From: Ophiodon elongatus
Taxonomy: Eukaryota > Chordata > Actinopteri > Perciformes > Hexagrammidae
DNA length: 64,000 bases
Assembly: GCA_016806645.1 (NCBI GenBank)
Contig: JACSYO010000150.1
Location: forward strand, 1,625,501-1,689,500
Direction: 5' to 3'
This document shows, piece after piece, positions 55,491-64,000 of this stretch; within the stretch, counting starts at the first letter, position 1; each line of letters begins with the position of its first letter. The notes under the pieces are model-generated. The model worked only from the letters and a program-made list of their open reading frames with translations. It had not been told where the DNA came from and did no database searches. Both the position numbers and the translations under genes were made by a program.

Positions 55491-56384
55491 TTTGGAAACC
55501 AAAGAATACACATTTATTGTTTTTACTATATTACAGGCAAAATGAATGATATCGATAAGAAAGTGTTGCACCTACATTTGGTGCATGGCTCAAGATTTAT
55601 TTTTCAGTTTTAATTGTACTGTATCTCACGTCACGAATGGTCACATCATAAAGTTAATTGTGTCACAACAGTTTTTGCACCATTATGGATTTGATTATTA
55701 TTATGCAAAAGAAAGTTGGAAAGGAGGCTGTGACGGAATTGCATCACATAATGTTGTCATAAAAGTAGTCAGGGATTTCTGATAGGGAACTTTAAAGTGG
55801 ACGTAAGGGGGCCATCCCCTTTGGATTCAAGTTTGCTCACTTGCTCTTTTTTTCTGCTTGTTATGCAGAATATCGAAAATAAACTCCATCTGTCATACTT
55901 GTCTATTCCCAAGAGTTTAAAAATCATCTGGCCCTGTCTCAAATCTCAACCACCAGAACTTTATGGTCTTGCAGTTTCCACTTATCTCTGTCATTTCCCA
56001 TCACTGCAAACTGACTCTGTTGCTAAATATGCATTATGCACTATCTCCAAATATATGAATCTAAATTTACCTTCAAAGAAAGCTGACATTTCAATTCACA
56101 CTCCTCTAACAATCAAGGGATATTGTGACATTTGTAAGTCTTTGTCTCTATTCTTCAAGTGTTTTCCCTGAAGTGACTTGTAAGTGCTGTTAGCATGCCC
56201 CCAATACAACCATGGGTCACACCTTGGTGTAAGTGCATAGTTAGCTGTGCCTGTATTTAGAATGCTATTAATGCCAACAAGACATTTTAAGAACAAGATA
56301 AAGAAGCTTTTCTTTTCCCAGACGAAACATATTCAGTTTAAAACTTCATCACCAACCCAGTTGCCAAAAAGAAAAGTGAACATT

Positions 56385-56995
56385 CTACACTTCTGCAAAC
56401 CAAGCTGCATATCACACTTGAAGAAACGCACAATAACACGTGGTTAACATTGTGAAACTATTGTGTTCGGTTTATGCAACAAAAGTGAATTAAGAGAAGA
56501 AAAAACATCATGGGCAACATGGAAAAAATAACGTAGCAACGCAACATAACAATGCAACATAACAATGCAACATAACAACGCAACGTAACACTTACCATAA
56601 AAACGTAATTACCATAAACAACAACCTCCCCTAGTGCACTTTCTTACGTAATGTTAAGTAACAAGCCTGACAACGCTGTGTAACACAGCATTACGCAACA
56701 CAACATTGCGTAAAAAATGGTAAAGTCAACATTGACTTTTGGTTTCACGAGGAACACAAACGGCCTCCTGGGTGAAAGTCCTGTATTTATTTTGACACAT
56801 CCAGAAGCCTTCGTGAACTTTCTTGCGTGTTGTACTCGTTATTCCAGGACGTAACTTTAATTTCACGTAATTTTCAATAATGGTTGCTCGATATAGTACG
56901 TCACTTGCTTTGCGCATCGTTCGCTGTACCACATCACTTGCTCTGACCAAATGCAAAAATGGCAATTGAGCTGCATCTATGCCTGAAAAAAAATA
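56385..56995. mobile_element. Second copy of the 29772-30240 MITE family
   Basis: Shares with that copy the order GAAACRCA, GGTTTAKGCA, CGTAACATAACAAC, TTTTGGTTT, GGAACACAAACGGC, CTCGATATA, GTCACTTG and GACCAAATGCAAAAATG. Terminal inverted repeats are degraded (CTTCTGCAAACC, then GCTGCAT, against the inverted right end GATGCAGC). Boundaries are approximate. It is expanded by a 13-bp tandem repeat at 56541-56592. Confidence 0.6.
56541..56592. repeat. 13-bp tandem repeat (4 units)
   Basis: Units GCAACATAACAAT, GCAACATAACAAT, GCAACATAACAAC and GCAACGTAACACT, within the MITE copy, arising from its own GTAACATAAC motif. Confidence 0.9.
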
Positions 56996-57829
56996 GATGT
57001 GATCCAGAAAAGGATTTGCTACAGTCCCATCCTATTTTCCTTCAAGTCAACCTGTCTACAAGAGGTAAATCTTGGAAGAATCACTACGGCCTTTACAGAG
57101 CCCTCACATTTGCAACCATCCATCTCCTCTAACTGGAAACTGACTATAAATTTCGACATGCAGTCTGGGAATCGATCGCAACTTGAGGTTGTTTATAACA
57201 GTGCTGGGTCTTGGAGCATTGACTGATGGAGAAAACATAACAGCCCCATCCAGAGGACATCTCCAGCATCCCTAATTGGTTCACAGTATATGGATGGAAA
57301 GGCCAAATTGATGAGTGCATGTTATGTTATGATAATTATAGGGTGCTGCAGTAGCGGTTTTTGGGGAACTGGCTGTCGTTGCTGGGAATGTAAGGTCCTT
57401 GACTTTAGTGTAGTATAAATCATGGGTCAGGAAATCATTTACGCAGCCCAGCAGAGGAGAGCTCCATGTTAAATATACTGTAGGTTGAATCATTTGACAG
57501 ATGTCTCTCAGTGCAGCTTTCATCTCCTCATTACGTCTAACGTTTAACCACTCCATGTTACCACACCAAGATGAAAGGTTTTTACTCTGAACTCTGTAAT
57601 GCACTATACATTCAACATCCTGCAATGACTCATATACGAAACTGTACAGTATATAACCATTTTACCAAACTGAGAAACCACAGGCAAAGTAGAGCACTAT
57701 ACCTGAAGGCATTGCAACTACTAGAAAGTTCAACATTTAGATTATATTGCAACTATCAACAATTTTTAAAAGCAAAGTTATAAGGTGTAAATTCTATTGA
57801 CTCTGGCAAGTTGTCACCTCCCCTGACTT

Positions 57830-58080
57830 AAATCGCTCAGCAAATGCCATCAGACTGAGACTTTATCCCCGAGCACATCTGGGCCAGTGATAGTGTGTGA
57901 GCTGCTTTTATGTCATAGCATATCTCCTACAATACACGTACACGACATGGTGGCAATGTTGTGGACCGCCGAGGGAACGGGACTGATGAGCTCTGACAAG
58001 CCTCTCACAGCTAACGCTATTACTCACAGACGTCCGACCCCGCCGACGGCCAAAAGGGAAATGCATCTTTAATAGAAAGC
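57830..58080. promoter_or_regulatory. Candidate conserved block downstream of pdgfc
   Basis: Complex, CpG-containing sequence (for example GTGGACCGCCGAGGGAACGGG and CGTCCGACCCCGCCGACGGCC) in an AT-rich setting, with no repeat hallmark. An enhancer role is inference only. Confidence 0.2.
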
Positions 58081-58535
58081 AAGGTCAAAAGTCACGGACT
58101 CCTGTTTCATCCAGTTAATTGGCAGTGTGTTTTTCTAACCCTGGGGGAACACTTTGTGGGTCTCTGATGATGAATTCAAACTAAAGGGAATACAGTTTGT
58201 TCCTTTTTTAGTCTTCGGTATGCTATTTTAATATTCTGAAGGACAGAAAAAAAAAGCATTAAATGAAATTCTAGGGAATGAAAGAAATGTGGTGTTTTTT
58301 TGAGCAAAACTAAAGATGCTTCAGCTCCTAACATGAGCATTCAAGCGGAACGTATTACGATAAACACAGATTATCCTATTCAGAAATCGTTGTGTCCTCA
58401 GTAGGCTTTGCAGCCTAATGGTTTGGGCATGGTTAAGTAAGTATGAATCACTGACATTGAAGTGGAAAGCTTCACACATGGTAATTAAGGTGAAATTGTC
58501 AGAATGAACTATGCACAAGCCACAGCACACATTTT

Positions 58536-58660
58536 TAGATGTCATGGCAGATAAAGCATAGGTGTAATTAATAACATCATTATGGCTGCCGGTTCATGGG
58601 TCCAAGTTATGTGCATGCTGGATTGTTGACATGGCTTACTGGGAATACAGGTATTGTTAA
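58536..58660. repeat. Fragment of the 20436 element family
   Basis: GTCATGGCAGATAAAGCATAGGTGTAATTAATAACATCATTATGGCTG parallels the GTCCTAACAGGAAAAAGCACAGGTGTAACTAATTATCTTAATTTTGGCTC segment of 20436-20657, followed by ATGTGCATGCTGGATTG. Only the left half is recognisable. Confidence 0.45.
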
Positions 58661-60751
58661 GGGTATTGATTCCACTTTTGATTTTCTTATTACGTCAAAC
58701 CTTCTTCTGTGGAAAAAAAGTCTATAACAGCTACCCTCGTATTTAAAGATTGAGCAATACAGTTGTACTAATTTTGTGAAATGTTAAAATACACAGTTTT
58801 CATCAGCCTGAATTTACAGGGCTGCAAAATAGATGTTAACTTGTCAGATAAGAGTTCTTCACTGGTTACTTTTTTGGAATTGAAACTGTCATGGCAGTTG
58901 ACTGATATGTTGTTAACACATCGGCGACATATGTCATATGGCCTGAGGTGGTAAAGGTCACATGATGTGAGGGGGGTCTCCAGGGGCCTGTGGGTAATCA
59001 CTCACTTGAAGCTCCCTGTGAATGCCAAGTGGACTTGGATCCCAACAATCCTGAGACACTGACAGATATCAGAGTGAAGACATGTACCATTAAATAAGCA
59101 TCGGTCACTGAATTTAGTAATCTCTATTGAAGTACAGGACATTGAATACCCTTTTTTTTAATACAGCACACTAATTAGACTAGTTTTAGAGTGAGTCTCC
59201 TTTAATAACAAATGTAAAACTCTTTAGATATAGCTAAAGCTGTCCATAACCTCTCCAAAATGGCTAAAATGTGCTTTACAATATTTCAAGTAATAATGCT
59301 TTTTGTTGTTATTATTTGTGTTGTTTTACAGATAATATCTTAGAGTTAATGGTAAAAATATTCATAGATACTAACAACCACAAAAAGGAAGTGGAAATGA
59401 GGAGGGGAGGTTTTTCCTCCACTGAAATATTGTGATTATTCAAATGCAGATTTAGATTAGTCATTAGAATAAACGTTTCATATTGATAAAGACAGTAGGC
59501 AGTTCTTATTGTTTAAAATTAGACTTAGTATCTGGTACTGAGCACATGTATTTACTGGTATAGCTGTCAGGCACACTTTAATGGAGTCAGCAAAGTTGTT
59601 ACATACCCAACTTTTTTTTCTACATGTGATGAGGTAAAGTTTGTGCTCATCATTATTGATGTTATTGGGAATCATTTTCTAGCTATGTCCGTTGCTTTAG
59701 TTCACACCACAACTGAATTATCCCATTATGGAAGTAGTATACTGTGTATAAATGCATTTTCTTTTTTGATATCCAATAATATTCAACCTGTTTTCACTCT
59801 AAAAAGTCGTAACTTCTGCATCAATGCACAAATCTCACTTTGTGCAATTCAGTTGCAATATGCACCTAAGTACCAAGGTTTGACTTGGCAAAGATGTACC
59901 CTGTTGACAAGCATAATACATTAGGTCTGTGGTTGCTCATATTTAGATATCCATTTTTTCCGTCCCAGTAACAAAAAAAATGTATGACTTGTAATTTAAT
60001 CCAACAAGTTTCCTTTATAGAGTTAGCTCCCAAAAAATAAAACCATTAGTTTCATGCAGTCATTGGGCTCCAACAGTGTCACGTATTTTTAAGGTAAACA
60101 CAGTGACTGCCTCTTTTACTCGGCTAGTCAGGACATGAGGGCTGACTGCTTCTCCGTGTTAGCTTTTACATCTGAGTATTAGCTAAACACAAGGGCTCTC
60201 TGTCACACGCTAGACAGAGATTGATGGTCTCTAATGCCACTTGATGTTTCTTTCTAAGGGTGAAAGGGTGACATGGTACCATATGTAAACAAGACTTTTC
60301 CAGGTAGTGTTGTTTTAGAGATGTGTAAGAGTATCTTTAGCTGCATTGCATGTATGACCTCTTGATTTTGATCATGTAAACAGATATGAGGGAAAAAGGA
60401 CATAATCAAGAAAAATATGCACAATATCATATTTTTCTTTTTAAACGGATATAACAAAGCATTAGTAGAACTAATCTTCACGGTTATCTACAAAGTTCTT
60501 GAAAGTGAGAAAATGCCCTCAAGTTTGGCATACAAAATATTAGATAACAAGATGACACACAAAGTTAAATTAAGAGGAACTGTTTCTAATTGCAGTATCT
60601 CATAAGAAAAGTAAAATTTCTTGTTTAATATGAAATATTAACTGAAGAACTCTTTGTCCCTGAAAATGTTGGGTTTTTCTTTTCCAATTAAAGGGGAGGA
60701 ATCAAGTTTTTCTTTTTTTTCTAAGCTATACTTTCATTATGAAAAAGAGAA

Positions 60752-61005
60752 GCAACAATTAGTTGCACAATTGATTATTCGCCCAATTAATCTGCAACCA
60801 TCTTGACATATCGACCAATGGTGGAGACAATTTTTCATACAAAAATAGCAGAGAATGCTGTTTAAAGTCTTCCAAATGTGGAGATTTCCTGCTTTTCTTT
60901 ATTTTATATTCAAGTAAACTGAATATCTTTGGGTTTTGGACTGACAAAACAAGGCCTCTAAAGACATAACCTTGGGCTTTGAGAAACAGGCATGGACATT
61001 CTGTT
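60752..61005. repeat. Truncated copy of a common fish TAATCGATTAAT-type repeat
   Basis: AATTAGTTGCACAATTGATTATTCG, AATTAATCTGCAACCATCTTGA, CAAATGTGGAGATTTCCTGCTTTTCTTTATTTTATAT, AAACTGAATATCTTTGGGTTTTGGACTG and CTTGGGCTTTGAGAAACAGGCATGGACATT follow in the order of a very abundant teleost repeat (from memory). The far terminus is missing, so it is truncated. Confidence 0.6.
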
Positions 61006-61059
61006 GCAAAAGAAACAGATTTGTAAAAGGTTTGACTTTAAAGTTTGCTTTGCATTCCA

Positions 61060-61560
61060 GGAGCTGAGCGTTAGATCACAGATCAAGCGCGGAAGGCCCC
61101 GGAGACTCTGACCATCACTGAATTGTTTTCTTTTCTACACGCCTGGACTTGCCCCATTGCCTCACTTTTAGTCACACACATAAATGGGCCGAGTCAAATG
61201 GTTTACGCATCCTGTTTTCTTTTTTCGACACTGTTTGAAATGAGGGTCACAGACCACATGTGAGGCACAACAGAGGTCCCAGTCAGAAGTACTCTAAATG
61301 TCCCATTCATGGCCAGCCACTGCCGAGCCAGTTCTTAAAAATCTACCCGACTGATGTGGTTACTAGAGAAAAAAAAAACACAACGGACGGGGTCAGTTTA
61401 CGCTCCGTCCGGTTGTGAAGGTGTACAAATTTAGGAAACCAGCATTTGGCTGATGACATGGGGCGTCTTCTTTCCTGCAAACTTTCCAGTCATTCAGCTT
61501 CTGGAAAATCTCAACAGAACATCGCTCATGATTATACGAGGTACCGGTGAACACCCAACA
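61060..61560. promoter_or_regulatory. Candidate conserved block far downstream
   Basis: Complex, non-repetitive sequence with CpG-containing segments (CAAGCGCGGAAGGCCCCGGAG near 61085 and GGACGGGGTCAGTTTACGCTCCGTCCGG near 61385). It might serve pdgfc or the next gene. Evidence is composition only. Confidence 0.2.
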
Positions 61561-64000
61561 TCAGTGCTGATAGCATCAGCGCAGCGCTAATCTGAAGCAA
61601 ATGTTTGTCTTTACTTGAATCAGTCGAGTACACTGTAGAATCTAGAAAATAAAAAGGCAGCCATTAAAAATTGCGTTTTATTTAATGAGACACACACCAA
61701 AGGAGAGCTCTGAATAAGTTAGTCTCTCTGTGTTCCCTCTCTCTCTCTCTTAAAAATGTGGACAAGTATTTCAAATTACTGTAAGTCCTGAGTGAAGCTA
61801 AAATAAACTCTCCCATCACAAAACCTTATAAACATAGACCGGCCAGGCTCCTTTTAAGGAAAAAAAGAACAATGTTTGAACATACCACTATTTCTGAGAC
61901 ATAATGGTGGGCAAAATGTACTTTGAAGGGAGACCAAAAACAACATTAGATGCCAAGTGTTTTGCTCTCATGCCAATCTCTTAAACTGAATCAGCCTCAT
62001 TCTGGTTTTTACATTTTTAAACCCAGTACTACCACCTCTTACTTCTTCTTGCTTGCTCACATTTTCCCCATTCAAATCATGTTCTCGAGGAGCATTTCTA
62101 TCCACAAATGCCCAATCTGGTCCCAAGGGGTGCTCTTGACTTTGATCACCAGCTGTGTTCCTCTAAGCAGCAGTCAGGGGAGACAAACTTGTTACGTATC
62201 TTCAGCTGTGATCATTTGAAGGTCAGGATGAGTCTGTAGGGTGAACTGATTTACCTCACTCTCTACATTCATGTTCTTATATAAAGCCAAGTGATTCATA
62301 CGCGTTGTTCTTTGGCTGATATCTAAATTTGTGTAGATGGTTTGTTATTATTATCTCCGCAGGACTTGCGATACTGAACTTATTTGACATACTGCTAATT
62401 GGCTATGATGTAACCTATCCACATTACATACAAATCATTACATAATTCAGTGTTTCTGCAATCAGTTGCATCCATTTATCCATGCATCCACATGTAGCAG
62501 GTGAAATGTAAATGTATATAATTTACTTTTGCCCTCCAGTAGATTTTTTACAGTGGCGTAGATGCAGAGAAAGATTGACCGGCGACGGACTGCCTTAATA
62601 ATTGAGAAGTCCATGCCGTTACGACCTATGCTCCTATAAGGCCAAAAAAGGCTATCTTGAAATGGAAGCTGTTATGATTGATTATCAAGCTATTTTGATA
62701 TCGGTACTGAAATGCAGACTTTGGGAGATCTAGTCCCTGAACTGGAACACAGCCATTGTCTAAGTGAACACTCTTTTCATCAAATGCAAGAGAGGCTTCT
62801 GAGTGTTTGCTATTGTTCTAAGTAATGTCTACAAACACTTCCTGAAACTGGGTGTAGAAAACCCTCTAGGTACAAAATTACTCCCCAGATCTCTGGACAT
62901 AGTCTGAACATTAAGGCTGCACAAAAGCATTCATCAAATTAAATTGATAGTCAAACAGATAACTGCAATCTGAAAATCAAAAGATGCTGTAACTTAGTTT
63001 CCTAGGGGAAATATATAGCAGTCCTTTGGTACGTGTCAAGCTGCTTTAAGTAGACATTTTGAATTTAATATTAAGTAACAATCTCTTGCCTCCTCAAGTT
63101 TCTCTGGAAACTTTTATAAATGCTGAAATAAAATGAAATCCAAAACTGAGTTACTGCGATTCATATTGCAATTACTTAAACAATTGCATCATGTTTTCGT
63201 CGGTAATGTGGTGCAGCTGTGGTATTTATCCAGTAGAGAATTACAGTAAATTGATGACATCTTTTGTTGCTGGTGATCTTCCATTTTCTAACAAAGACAT
63301 TTGTCACAACCTGTTGTGAGATTTGCAATCAGGGTTTCACTACGTGTTGTAAAGAGTAACCTTTGATGTCAGGATGACAAACTCTTAGTACTCAAGCCCT
63401 TAGTATAAAACAGTGCCTTGGTTCTCCAGTTCTCTTTTCTCTTGAGACTATCTGGCATTTAGTGGGTTGCATGGGTTTTATACTCTATCCACTGCTGCGG
63501 TTTTCCTAATAAAAATGTCTTTGAAGTCAGACTCAGATAAGATCAAACATTCTTATATAAAACTGTAACAGAATTATTAAATACAGAATGTTTTTAAAAA
63601 AAGTGTTCCACCAGCTCTTTGTCTGTAAAGGGATCAAAGCCTTCTGACTCCCCCAGGTATTGGCTTGAATAGGTTAAAGTACCATGATGGGACTTGTGCA
63701 TCAGTGATGTCCCATTTGTTTCTGACAAAAGTCACGCATCTTCAACAAGTAAACTTTTTACAAACATAATGAGTTTCTCAGTAATAGCAGTGAAATTATT
63801 CTACAAGTTGGAAGAGCTTGAGGTTAATGAATGCCACTGTAAAAAAAAACTGGCAATCTGTTCATGTGCTTTTGTTCCTGTAGCAACACAACATTTTCTG
63901 TGTGCTGAGCCACCCATCCAATCCACAGAGACATTCAACAAGGGATCAACATTGTCATCAAGCTCTGGATAAAGGCACACATATTCAACAAAAGGTGGAT

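Larger units (their letters stand above)
52985..64000. other. Downstream intergenic region
   Basis: No recognisable gene. It holds a 9-bp minisatellite at 53283-53318 inside an open frame, a (TG)n tract at 54484-54534, a LINE ORF2 remnant at 55320-55490, a MITE family copy at 56385-56995, and repeat fragments at 58536-58660 and 60752-61005. Complex non-repetitive blocks that could be regulatory lie at about 54170-54350, 57830-58080 and 61060-61560. The last stretch, 61560-64000, is AT-rich with nothing assignable. Confidence 0.6.

Noticed and set aside
1..64000. CRISPR arrays, operons, phage or other prokaryotic systems
   Set aside because: The sequence is clearly vertebrate. The tandem repeats seen are microsatellites or transposon-derived, without spacer structure.

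Overview
This window is vertebrate genomic DNA, most likely from a percomorph (spiny-rayed) teleost fish. Three things point that way: an intron-split vertebrate growth-factor gene with GT-AG junctions, long AT-rich noncoding stretches with (TG)n microsatellites, and many degraded repeats whose ends I recognise from memory as common acanthomorph fish families. I ran no search, so the lineage and repeat-family names are inferences from pattern recognition.

The only protein-coding gene I can support is a complete six-exon pdgfc (platelet-derived growth factor C) on the + strand. Coding exons are 7799-7910, 36598-36790, 41108-41288, 50220-50427, 50677-50894 and 51618-51731. They total 1026 nt, which is 341 codons plus TGA, and all intron phases agree. 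The protein reads signal peptide, CUB domain (exons 2-3), variable hinge with a basic cleavage site (exon 4), then the cystine-knot PDGF domain (exons 5-6).

Layout. 1 to about 7.07 kb is upstream intergenic DNA with one conserved-looking block and old repeats. About 7.08-7.80 kb is the CpG-richer promoter/5'UTR region, with a short upstream ORF. 7.8-51.7 kb is the gene: intron 1 is 28.7 kb and holds most of the transposon debris, intron 2 is 4.3 kb, intron 3 is 8.9 kb, and introns 4 and 5 are only 249 and 723 bp. About 51.73-52.76 kb (or to about 52.98 kb) is the 3'UTR with three candidate poly(A) signals. From there to 64 kb is intergenic DNA with repeats, including a degraded L1-type LINE ORF2 remnant.

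I found no tRNA or rRNA gene, CRISPR array, operon or other prokaryote-type system, and no second gene. The points most worth checking are a GAGGAG tandem splice acceptor at exon 5, an altered hinge cleavage site, a uORF combined with a weak start context, a MITE with long terminal inverted repeats and a TA duplication, and several fold-back structures in intron 1.
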